DNA from: Aquatica leii
Lineage: Eukaryota > Arthropoda > Insecta > Coleoptera > Lampyridae
NCBI GenBank assembly: GCA_035610365.1
Contig: CM069432.1
Coordinates: 126,614,255-126,678,254, forward strand
DNA: 64,000 nucleotides
Reading direction: 5' to 3'
Shown: piece by piece, positions 44,964 to 55,245 of the stretch
Position numbering within the stretch: position 1 is the first letter of the stretch
How the letters are laid out: each line of letters begins with the position of its first letter
The notes under the pieces: generated by a model
Databases searched by the model: none
What the model was told of the DNA's origin: nothing
The model's input: the letters and a program-made list of their open reading frames with translations, nothing else
Program-made: the position numbers and the translations under genes

Positions 44964-45867
44964 GTGATGATGAATCCTAAAACTATCAATCAAAAAGTTG
45001 CAGAAATAATTGGGAAAATTGTACCTGTTACATCCACGGAAAGATATAACAAGGCATACAATCAATTTTTTAAATGGCGGCGGGCAAATGGTGTGTATCT
45101 TTCTAATTTGGTAAGTTTTTTTAAATGTAATGCAAAATATTTGAAAAATATAATTTTAGTCAAAGAAAACGGTCTCAACTTCACTTTAGGCCAAATATGC
45201 GATATTAAAAAAGATGCTAATGGTACATGGTACACTACCCAGTCAGTACCTATTAATAAAGGTTGTTTTAATAATTGGCATGGCAAGTGCTTGTTGTTGT
45301 GAGAAAATGCATAAGATGCTACATAAACATATTCAAGACACAGAGAACCAAATTGTAGTGACAATCCTAATTGAAAATGAAAATACGAACAAAAAGCGTA
45401 TTTTTACTGTCAATAACCAAGTGTATGACATAAATTAGCTAGAAATATGTAGAGAATACATAAAACTAAGACCTAAAAATAATAAAAATCCTTAATTTTT
45501 CTTGTCGTATCACAATCAAAAGTGTATCGATAAATGTATTGGAATCCATAAATTTTCTGAAATTGTACAAGGAAGTGCAAAGTTTGTTGGATACGCTGAA
45601 AAAGAGGCAAAAGGATTTAGTGGACATAGTTAACGTAGGTTTTTAGCAGATTTTGGAGCTGATATGACTGTTCTTAAGAGACACGGTGGATGGAAAAGTT
45701 CTACAGTTGCAGAACGCTATGTACCAGATTCTAACAATGAAAAAGAAAACATCGCAAGAATGATACAGGGCGGAGAATCTTTTGTTGAAGTGATGCAGAA
45801 AAATGGAAAAAAAAACTATAAAAACCGTGGCAACTACTTCTTATACGCTCAAGATGCCATCAATTAA
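44964..45867 (+). pseudogene. Crypton-type tyrosine recombinase relic
   Basis: The N-terminal part reads KIVPVTSTERYNKAYNQFFK, the helical core-binding domain of this insect family. The catalytic part includes CEKMHKMLHKHIQDTENQI, FSGHS followed by a stop and RR, then LKRHGGWKSSTVAERYVPDS. Of the expected Arg-His-Arg-Tyr set, the first Arg is lost (SACCCE where GACRREE is usual). The His-x-x-Arg box contains a TAA, and the His-Gly-Gly-Trp and Tyr nucleophile remain. Part of the middle is missing. AATTTGGTAAGT at ~45107 looks like a splice donor, so the gene may have had introns. It could come from a Crypton or a domesticated relative. Confidence 0.75.
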
Positions 45868-45989
45868 TATTTAAGAAAATGTAAATTGTACCTTTAACAT
45901 TAATTTTCGTTGTAATGAGTAAACATTTTCCTCAAACTGAGTTTATTGCAAACTTTATATAAAAATTGACGTTTCTATAGTTATGTCAC

Positions 45990-47031
45990 TTTATGTAGCT
46001 AAGGCACGGTCTAGGACAACTGTCCGCCGCCAAGTAGCCGCGAGACAACTGACCGCCGGGACTGCGTTTTGCATATCTTGCATTAGGACAAATGCCAAAA
46101 CAATGATCATTTTGGCATGTAATGCAAACTCTGCGTCGTTGTTATAACGAGCAATTAAATGTGCTTCGTTAAAATGCTTTTTCATGTTTTTTGCTAGGTG
46201 GAAAAAACATCCTCGAATTTCAGTTTGCGGAAAGTTATTTTGCAGGCTTTTAAAAGCAGCTAATTCAAAATCTCATGTAACTGATCTTGGATTTAATGTG
46301 GGTGCAAGCGTTTTGATTGTTTCGAATAAGCTATCATACGTTGCTCTTGATTTATTGGGCAATAAAGCATAAAAAACAGGATGTACACCTCCATATCTCT
46401 TTGCTAGTATAACATATACCTGTTAAAATAAATTAAGGGCAATTTTAAAAGTCCCATCTACAAAAAAGTCGTCGCAATTTTCCAGAATATTTAAATTTCT
46501 CTGTCTGCCAAAAATTAAAATTCTCTGTGGTCCAGGGCCACTGTCCGAAAGTAAAAAGTTTTCTATGTTACCTGGTGTAGATTTGTAGATTCTATAACGT
46601 TCCGGGATTTGTAAGTCTTCCAGAGTTGCTGGAGTCGCAGGTGCCTGGTGTAATTCTTTTCGTTGTCTTCGCACCAGTTTTTTCATAGCTCCTTGAGATG
46701 GAAGAGCTCCTTGGCAAGCTAAGTTGAGGTTTTGTGAGCATTCGCTGATTACCTGACATGTCGGCTCTTGTGTTTCTAAAGCGCGTTTTTTAATTGCAGT
46801 AATTACTCGATTAGCCTCTGCTTTGCCTGCTGATGAATCATGGGTATCCACATTCAAAGTTTTTACAGCAGCACCGTTTCGAACATGAACTCGTGCTTTA
46901 CACTGTCGTCTTTGCTCACATCCCCAAAACTCTGTTTCACCATCCGCGGATAATTTATCAAAAACATAAATATACCCGCCATTATAAAACTTAGCACGAT
47001 TACGTTGAGATTGAATAGGCTCCATTTTCAT
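45990..47031 (-). pseudogene. FLYWCH / MULE-type transposase, truncated
   Basis: From the ATG at 47031 the minus strand encodes a FLYWCH zinc finger (YIYVFDKLSADGETEFWGC, CKARVHV, a later His pair). A linker follows, then the MULE core: DDFFVDGTFKIA with a catalytic Asp, YVILAKRYGGVHPVFYALLP, DFELAAFKSL and RGCFFHLAKNMKKHF. A TAA at 46423 and a TGA at 46273 interrupt the core. The gene stops being recognisable at ~46080, before the last catalytic Glu region. There it runs into a GC-rich block resembling that at 58.8 kb, possibly a terminal repeat joined by deletion. Confidence 0.8.
46003..46062. repeat. GC-rich CGGCGGnCAGTTG block next to MULE
   Basis: Its reverse complement reads CGGCGGTCAGTTGTCTCGCG followed by a second GGCGGACAGTTG. 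Related units make up 58834-58925. In this AT-rich window they stand out strongly. Confidence 0.6.
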
Positions 47032-48229
47032 ATGACTACTTTAAAATGTTTAGATCAACTGATTTGAAATTTTGAAAATACCCTCTACCTGGTTTTGTAT
47101 TGGAAAGTAGTTACTCATTATTATCTCATTAGCAAGACTTAAGAAATTAGTGGAAGTTTTACAAATAATTCTGCTTGCTTTTATATTGGAAATTATCATG
47201 TCATAAATATCCCATTAGCGGGACCTTCTAGGAGATTACAAATATGGGAATTGTCATCGAGTACTTACGAGGTATTGTTCATAATATTGTCAAATTAATA
47301 AATAACAATTTCATTTAGAAGCCTAATTAAATATTGTAAAACATGCAAGTATCCACTTTGTAAATCTTTGTAAATACTTTGTTGTTCTAATAAAAAAATA
47401 TATAAAAAGTACAAAAAAATCCGCTTTCTACAGTTGACATAAGCAAACAAGTGACGCGAAGGGGCGTGATTGAGGGCGCTTTAATTTTGACAGTACATTC
47501 AAAGTAATAAGTATTTCGGCGGCAATTTTAAATAATTTAAATTACGTAATATGAATTACAAGAAGTTTCTATTTAAATGCCACTGCTCAGTAATTTCAGA
47601 TATAAGAACTTATGTTACTTACCTATTATTTTACACAATCTATAAGAATGAAATCACATTTTGAGATTGCTTAAACCTACTATTTGGAGTAACAAAACAT
47701 TAATCATGCTGCTAAACTTCCTAAAGAATCTGAAGACATAAATAGAAACAGACTTAAAACATACTTAATAATGAAGTTTTCGTGTTTTTATTTATTTGGA
47801 TATTAATTTCATTGTAGTATTACAAAAACAGTTAATCCTTATATACAGTGCTACAAAACTTGAACAATTTGCTTAGTTATACTTAAAAAAAATTACGAGA
47901 TTTTACCAATAATTATAAGACAATTATGTATTACGAAAACAGAACATAGATGTTATTAGAAAAACAATAAATTCTTAGGCAGTAATTATCCCGACACAAA
48001 ACTTTGGCAGTTGCCTACGTTATACTCACCAATATTACATATTTAAAATATTAACAGTATTATACCGAAATTAAGCATTGGATTATAATAAATAACAAGA
48101 TAAATGTTATGTTAATATCAATTAATTGTTACAGTTTAATTATTCTACTGCAAGACTATGCGATTTTTTCTCTTTGACCACTTCAAAAATATTTATGTAT
48201 TCAAAAATTAAAAACTAATTAAATAAAGG
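47032..48229. other. AT-rich DNA, no gene seen
   Basis: No recognisable frame. A short GC-richer piece near 47445-47490 (GGGGCGTGATTGAGGGCGC) has no assigned role. Confidence 0.5.
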
Positions 48230-48361
48230 TTAACTGCTGTGATCTTCTTCATCACTACTGTCTTCATCTGATGAACCAGTGTTCACTCTAAAAGACATGC
48301 TTTCCACCGTTTCATCCAACAGGTGTAATGAATCGGAAGTCCGCCGCATATTTGTGTTCAT
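48230..48361 (-). CDS. Small acidic ORF, 43 aa, unrecognised
   Basis: An ATG at 48361 opens MNTNMRRTSDSLHLLDETVE, followed by a Ser/Asp/Glu-rich tail (GSSDEDSSDEEDHSS) and TAA. The composition is unlike the surrounding AT-rich DNA and resembles the acidic N-terminus of a nuclear or transposase protein. No continuation was found. It may be the first exon of a gene lost or lying elsewhere, or chance. Confidence 0.25.
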   Translation of the reverse strand: MNTNMRRTSDSLHLLDETVESMSFRVNTGSSDEDSSDEEDHSS

Positions 48362-49892
48362 AAATATTTAGAATTTAAATCAAATTACGCGTGAACTTAG
48401 GACCCTGTGCATGTGAACCACCTCCAGACCGACGAAGCGCGCGCCATACCCCACTCATGTGTCCTCGTACGTAATAACCCGCTATAAAAGGAGATCCCCT
48501 GAAACAAATTTTACTTAGCCTTAATCCTGTTTACCTGTGCTCTACTTACCTGTAAACCGAATTAACCTGCCGAAATCCAGTAACGACAACCTCGCACCGT
48601 CTCCTGATAATTCTCTGTCCGTTTTAATAATTAACCAGACCATCCGCTATTTACCTTGCTAATTCTCTAATCCGTTTATTCAACAACAACCGCTACGTCT
48701 TGGCCTTCTCTCCTGAAACCGACTAATTATTCCTGTTACCAGAACCTGTTACACCTAACTAACCTGTTGAAAATTAATAATCCTGTTAACACCGAACCTC
48801 GCACCGTTCCTTGATTAATTCTTTAGTAATTTCACCGATTAACCTGACCAAACGCGATTCACCTGGCTCATTCCTTCGATTGTTTTGTGTTACGATAAAT
48901 CCTCGTACTGATCAGATTTCTTGTATTTTCATTCGCGATTGTTGACCTGTTAGTAAGTTCACCGTTTAATTAATTTCCAATCCAGCCTTGTACCGAAACC
49001 AGTAGCATCGCAGTGCTAGAACAGTAGGAGATTAAGTGTACAAAGTAACTAAGCCTTTTGTATCGAGGTATCGCTACAACTGCTTATTTACGATTGTCAA
49101 CTTACCCTCGACAAATTCTGTTCCAGACTACAGTTAACTCGGTACGTTTGTAATCGTTTAACCACCTAGCGTAAACTGTCGAGTTAAACAAAAATAGTGC
49201 ATCGGGGAGCCGTAGCGTAGATTTGTTATAATTCGTTGGTTTACCCACTTGCAACGTATAAGTTCACAAGAGCTAAATCTACGAGTAGTATTTTAAAACA
49301 ACAATCACCTGAATTTAAGTATCAATCGTAACCTTGTATGTTCAATACGTTTTCCTGGTCTGATTGAATTGGATTAACTTCTCGAATCACCCTTGTACTC
49401 AGAATTAATTACCTGTAGAAATACCGTTTGCAATTAAGCCCGTAGTTTATTAAATACTTACCTGGCCGTCAGCACAATCCACGTGGTAACATTAACCTCA
49501 ACCAACAATCACACAAACTTCCCGTACTATTGTCAACCTGATCCGAAATAAATATTGTAAATCCAGTTAATTTGCACAGTAATCCTTTCCCGTAATTATC
49601 CAATTAACTACCCACTTTCTTTATTGTATTTATTAGTAGTTTTACCAGCACTAAAATTATCAACTTACAGATACAAACGGAAGTCGATAGTAGCGCCACC
49701 ACTACGTGGAAACTACAGGATTGGATAAATAAAATACAGTATTTTTATTATACGATATACAGTGTATACAGAAAATAAATGCAATTGTTAACATTGTAAA
49801 TTAATTAACTCTTAAATTAATTCTCTACCTTAGCTGAGCTACCCAACCAGTAACCCGAGCCAGTACGTATCAGTACACAGGCCATCACGTTC
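48362..49892. other. GC-richer non-coding DNA, possible LTR or leader
   Basis: There is a TATAAAAG box at about 48483 and many CCTGTTAA/ACCTGT words, but no long ORF. Two ~70-bp segments starting CTCGCACCGT at ~48591 and ~48785 are related. The texture resembles LTR or 5' leader DNA of retroelements and the 15.4-16.5 kb region, but no paired LTR or ends were found. Confidence 0.35.
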
Positions 49893-51170
49893 TCACATTT
49901 CGTCAGCTAAACGGTTAACATGTTGAACATGTTTATTCCAATCAGATTGAGTAACTTCAGAAAATGCATTTCTTACAAAATTTTCTATTTCTGCATTACT
50001 TTGAGTGACATTGTTCATTCCCACTTTATGTTTTATCAAACTCCAAATTAATTCAATAGAATTCAGGTCACAATGATAAGGTGGCAAACAGTGTGTCCAT
50101 GTTTCTTTAGTAATTCATCAACTACATAAGATTTGGTGATGTTACATTGTTTCACCAAACATAGTAATTCAGCTTTTCTTATATCATTAATAGTTGATAT
50201 ACCGTTAGATTCCAACCATTCTCTAATGTCCATTTTTTTTGTACCTTGATTTGGTGGTTTGTTTATTTGTACGCTATGATATGGTGCGTTATCCATAACA
50301 ACAATACCGTTAGGAGGCAAATTTGGAATTAGCTGCGTTTCCATCCATTGCATAAAGTTATTATGGTTCATATCATCATGGTAGTCGCTAGATTTACTTT
50401 TTGATTTAAAAATTAATAGTCCATTCTTCACAAATCCATAAGATCCACCTGCATAAACAATTATGTATCTTTGTCTAGCTTTGCCTGTGTGATACACACC
50501 AGGTTCATTTTCTGATTGCCAGCATTTACTAACCCCATACGACGGATGTATGTATGTTTCATCTAAGTACGTAATAGGTTTTTTCTTTTCTCCTAGAGCA
50601 TCGTTTTCTCGTAACTTTCTTAAATAGCGGCATCTCCAAGCTACAATGTCATGACGTTTCATTAACAATTTCCTTTTATCGTGACATTTTCTGTATTTAA
50701 ACCCAATTTGATTTAACGATTTTCTTAGAGTATCTGTTCCACCACAGTAGTCATTTTTCTCCTGCACTTTCTGAACTTAAATCTTCAACGTTGGAACCTT
50801 TTTGTCTACGGTACAAGTTTTATGAATGCTTCTTTTTAAGATACCTAAATCAGCATTGTTCAAAACATTCTTATTGGAACCACCACTTCTTTGTTTTTTT
50901 GAGGGAGATTTCAGTACTCCATGATCAGTTTGCAAAACTTCACTCCTAATGAAAACATTTTTTATTTACATATTTTAAATATTTATAAACTTACCTTATT
51001 TGTTTTATAAACTTCGGTGATTTCCCAGTGGCTGCTGCTGCTAATTCAGTAGCTTTGTCTAAAGGAAATGACCACACACCAGCTTCTTTTTGCTTGTCGA
51101 AGAACTGTACAACAGTTCTAATAATATTTCGAGCTTCGGCATGAACGGTTTTCCTTGATTTACTTTCCAT
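49893..51170 (-). pseudogene. Spliced DDE transposase, nearly intact
   Basis: Exon 1 (51170-50995) starts MESKSRKTVHAEARNIIRTV and ends at GTAAGT. A 49-bp intron with acceptor TTTTCATTAG leads in phase into exon 2 from 50945. The nuclease has TYLDETYIHPSY with the first Asp, IVVMDNAPYHSV with the second, and LNSIELIWSLIKHKVG with the Glu. About 80 residues separate the second Asp from the Glu, far more than in Tc1 or mariner (34), as in DD82E-like families of the IS630-Tc1-mariner group. One TAA near 50783 and one shift near 50085 break it. Terminal repeats were not found. Confidence 0.85.
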
Positions 51171-51928
51171 GTTATTCTAAAAAACAAAAAATATAACTGA
51201 GTGGTAATCTTCAAACTAATTAATATTATTCAAATTGAATCATGATTGGCGTTAATGTATTAAACGAAATAAGCGTAAAAACCCTTAGGACAAAAACACA
51301 GTTTTGATTATGAGGTTATGTAAAGGTGCATTTATGCAGATCAATTTAACATTTAGCACTTTATAAAAGTAGTACCCATTTATGCAAACACACTTCCACA
51401 TCCGCGTTGGTTACACATTTATATATGTTGATATTTTTGTTGATATAGTAAATTCGTTACATTTTAGTGTTTAATAACAAATTACGGAAGTTTTAGCGCA
51501 CATACTTCGAGTTGCGTGTGAGAATGCGCAATGCAAAGATAATGTACGGCGCAATGTGAATTAAATTTAAAATTTAGTTAATTAGGGATCCATTGTTTAA
51601 CTGCTTAAATGTTAAATGATAAATATTAAATTGGTTTACATAAATCTATCTTTAAGATTGCAATAATTTAGAATAAGCGTCATATTTATGCTGTTATATT
51701 TGGTATTATGTACTTACCGATTTATCAAAAAATCCACAACAGTAAGAGTTTTAAAAAAAACTATTTAATAAAGATGAATAAGACCCAAATATGAAAAATT
51801 AAGAACACAACTTGTAAACGCCAAAACGAGTACAAATTAAAAATTTTGTTAGGGAAGGTACTTGCTATGATTCCATAATTGTGATTGGTGATTTGCCACT
51901 AGAAATTTTTAAATTTAGTTCACATATT
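51171..51928. other. AT-rich DNA, no gene seen
   Basis: Spacer between the DDE transposase and the LTR element. Nothing was recognised. Confidence 0.5.
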
Positions 51929-53216
51929 TGTGACGGTAATTTTCATTAAGTACGCCGTTGTTGTTACGGTTGAAATCTTCGTTAGGTACGCCTATGGATT
52001 TGCGACGTGAAATTAGATTCGAGTTTTGACAACCGCTAACTATCTTTTACGCGTGACTGTCATTTTTACGACGTGCTCTTCAACTTGGAAACTACTTGAA
52101 ATGGCCGGTGGATTTGACAAGTAAACCTCTTCTACAATTATACACCACCATGGTGATCAATCAATAAGTGAAATACATTTAAAATTTGTTTGCGTCGACA
52201 CCGGCCTTCCGCCACGTGCGCATATCTAGTTCTAATTATTACTTATTAATGAGGAGTCCGTTTCGTATTACTATTTCTTCAAACAAATATTCGAAGGCCA
52301 TAAATTAACTTTGGTGACGATCACCTTATTTGGGAGATTCTAATTATCGAATACGAGGGAATTCGAGTCGAAGGCCGTAACTTAACACCGATGACTATTA
52401 CCTTATCCGGAAGATCCTAATTATTGGATTTGATGGAATTCTATTCGGAGGAAATTGTTTAATACCATCATATTCGTACCGTAATGTAACAGCATACGAT
52501 AAGTGTCGGTTCGTTTACTGTCCTTTAAATGTGTCTTTATTTGTAGTTTGTGAGTCGCCAGGTAGACACGTCTATATTTTTCAGGAAGTTTAATTGTAGG
52601 AGGCCGTAGGAAAAACGTTTTTCTGACAGCACTCTGGAACTTGGTAAGTCAATTTTACTTATTTATACGTGATCGCTACGGTGTACTCACGACTTGTTAT
52701 ATTTGCTAATTGTACGTGCTAATTGATTTGTTACTTGTGTTTGTTACTAAATTAAGTTAGATAAATTACTTATCGCTTGCTGCCTATATCTACAATCAAT
52801 TATCATTGCTAATGTTACTTGTTGATAAAATTATATACATGTTATAGTCCTTACACGCTTGTTCGACGTGTAGTGTAAGTTGCCGATCCTGCTGCTATTC
52901 TCTGTTCTATATTCTCTACAGCACGGACTTATATTGAACTACTTAATTGTTACTACATTTATTTTTATAGAGGAATTAAAGTACCATTGTTGTTAATGAT
53001 CGAGTTTCTTTTCCATTTTAGTCGTTTCTTTCAGCAGTTACGAACTTCCCACCTAGTTACAAGTTTATTACCATTCCTGTGGTGAGCAAGCAGGAACTTA
53101 CTTTGGATAGGCTCTGGCGCCCTTAATTATCTTTTATTTACCTCTAGCAACCCTACCCTCTCTCCGACTGTTGAGAGTTGGCCGTGCAGGTTCGTAACCA
53201 GCTAAAGCTTGTAACA
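51929..53216 (+). repeat. 5' LTR
   Basis: It starts TGTGACGGTAATTTTC and ends AGCTTGTAACA. The copy at 57493 matches it almost perfectly by eye. Confidence 0.93.
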
Positions 53217-53218
53217 AA

Positions 53219-53231
53219 TTGGCGCCCAACT
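53219..53231 (+). promoter_or_regulatory. Primer-binding site
   Basis: TTGGCGCCCAACT lies two bases after the LTR end. TGGCGCCCAAC-type sites pair with a tRNA 3' end (TGG complements CCA) and prime minus-strand synthesis in Ty3-type elements. Confidence 0.8.
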
Positions 53232-53892
53232 GACTGGGGCTTCGATTATCTCATATCGAATTTCTCATTCTCTATATTTCTTTTAACAATTTGCTTTAAT
53301 TGTGATTAGCGTAGGATTAACTTATACTGTCGAATTTCTCTAGACTTAGTGTGTAACAAATTAGCAACTCGACTTTTCGATTCTTTTTTTGAATTTCTCA
53401 TTCGTTATAATTCTCTCTGTTGTTTAGATTTTTTTCTCTAATTAGTATAGGATTACCAGCAGGAATAGGTAGTTTATATTGTTGACTTGCTATCGATTTA
53501 GTGTGTGCGATCATAAATTCTTCTAGCTTTATTGATTCTTTTCTTAGTCTTACGTGGGTTCGATTTTACTTTGCTTTCCTTACTTAGTTGTTGCTACTAG
53601 ACTAGACGTCTGAGTTACTTCATTAACTTTTACTTTTATTTTTCTTTAGTGCTGCAGTTTGACTGTAGATTAGCACTTTGCTTACTTTTCTTTTAATCGG
53701 ACCTTCGTTTTGATTTTTGGATTGACTCGACTACGTCGATTAAGTTGATTTTTTCCCTTATTGGATTACTTACTGGGTAGTAATACGGCTGGTACTTACG
53801 GTTATTTTGAATTTTTGTCAGGCACGTGGTGGCAGATTTCTGTCGTAATTGACTGCTTTGGTTAGTTTCTTGTTTACTTGTTTGTTTTAGCT

Positions 53893-55245
53893 ATGTATTC
53901 TTCAGATGAAGAACCACCATTTCTTACTTCTTCGGACTCTGATTCCGAAACGAATTTAGGTAATTGGAATGTTACTTTTTCTGGTGAAGATCCGTTTGTA
54001 CTAATGGAGTTTCTTATTCGTATTGATGAGTTGTGTTTGTCTCGTGAAGTTTCTCAGCACCAACTTTTTCTTTCAGCTTCTGATGTGTTATCGGGTAAAG
54101 CTCTTCTTGTGTTTAGAAGTAGACGACATACTTTGCGTTCTTGGAAAGAGGTTACTGCGATGCTGAAAGCTGAATTTCTGCCTGTAGATTATGATGAAAG
54201 GTTAATGGATACTATTCGTAATCGAGTGATGGAACCTAAGGAACCTATTGTGATGTACGTTGCTACTATGCAATATCTTTTTATGCAATTGTTAGAACCA
54301 GTCTCGGAGAAGACGCAGCTTAAAATCGTACGCCGCAACTTGGCTCCTTTGTATCAATCTCATTTTGCACTGGTGGATATTACATCCTTTTCTCAATTGA
54401 TTTCTTTAGGCAAACGTTTGGAGTTGAACTTTAATCGTAGCAATTCTCGTAGTTTTATAACATCCGAAAGGAATGACTTACTTCTCGAATCATCTGTGAT
54501 TAATACTGCTACTACCACAGTTTCGGTTAATACGGTTGCTGATTCTCTTACTACTCCTCCCCTTCCTTCTTCTATAACTACTGAGTCTAATACGTGTATA
54601 CACTGTCGTTCTAAAACTGAGAAACTTGTACGTCCTGTTCGTTCTTTAGCTTCTCTTCCTCCAAATTTTTCTTCAGTTTCTAGGATTATTAGGCCTACTA
54701 ACGATCCTTGGTACTTAGGTTTGGTTTCTAGAGTTTCTGCTTGTCCTCGTCGTTTCTCTCGCTGGTGTCTTGTGAAAGGTCTTCTATGTAAACGCGTACG
54801 CATATCTTCATCTGACTCTTGCGTGTGGAAATTAGTTGTCCCTTCGGACCAACGCAAACAATTAATCCACGATCACCATCTTCCATCTGAGCGTGAACAC
54901 CGCAGTGTTAGGAGTACGTTGGAAGCTCTTCGCTATCACTTCTACTGGCCTCATATGAGACCCAAGGTTGCTGAGTTCATACGTCACTGTTCTTGTTCGA
55001 ACGCACAGCGTAGCAATCCTATTAGGTCATGTCACGTTCTGCCAGCAACGATGAAGCTTTCCAACACTAGTGTTGCTACAAGGTCTATGCGTCTACATAA
55101 GGATCGTGCTATTTCTCCGGATGTAAAAGCCGCTGCTATTGTTTTTGCATCTCCTTCTTCAGTCGCTTCTAATTATTCTTTGTTGTCTCCTTCTTCTAAT
55201 CGTTCTCTTCGTTTTCATCGGCGTCGCAAACGTCGTAAGTGCTAG
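53893..55245 (+). CDS. gag: Gag fused to integrase zinc-binding segment, 450 aa
   Basis: The first ATG of the open frame is at 53893 (MYSSDEEPPFLTSSDSDSE); codons back to 53878 are open but begin with TTG. Residues ~20-180 form a Retrotrans_gag domain (WNVTFSGEDPFVLMEFL, LRSWKEVTAMLKAEF, MYVATMQYLFMQLL, LVDITSFSQLISLGKRLE). A Ser/Thr-rich linker follows. Residues ~275-385 match the H2C2 region before integrase cores (VVPSDQRKQLIHDHH, ALRYHFYWPHMRPKV, RHCSCSNAQ). The finger looks altered (HHLPSEREHRS where GHxG is usual; Cys-Ser-Cys). The C-terminus is basic (RFHRRRKRRKC). No protease, RT, RNase H or integrase core is present. Confidence 0.88.
   Translation: MYSSDEEPPFLTSSDSDSETNLGNWNVTFSGEDPFVLMEFLIRIDELCLSREVSQHQLFLSASDVLSGKALLVFRSRRHTLRSWKEVTAMLKAEFLPVDYDERLMDTIRNRVMEPKEPIVMYVATMQYLFMQLLEPVSEKTQLKIVRRNLAPLYQSHFALVDITSFSQLISLGKRLELNFNRSNSRSFITSERNDLLLESSVINTATTTVSVNTVADSLTTPPLPSSITTESNTCIHCRSKTEKLVRPVRSLASLPPNFSSVSRIIRPTNDPWYLGLVSRVSACPRRFSRWCLVKGLLCKRVRISSSDSCVWKLVVPSDQRKQLIHDHHLPSEREHRSVRSTLEALRYHFYWPHMRPKVAEFIRHCSCSNAQRSNPIRSCHVLPATMKLSNTSVATRSMRLHKDRAISPDVKAAAIVFASPSSVASNYSLLSPSSNRSLRFHRRRKRRKC

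Noticed and set aside
54393-54857. 154-codon minus-strand frame within the Gag-type ORF
   Set aside because: Antisense to the gag ORF and without domains.
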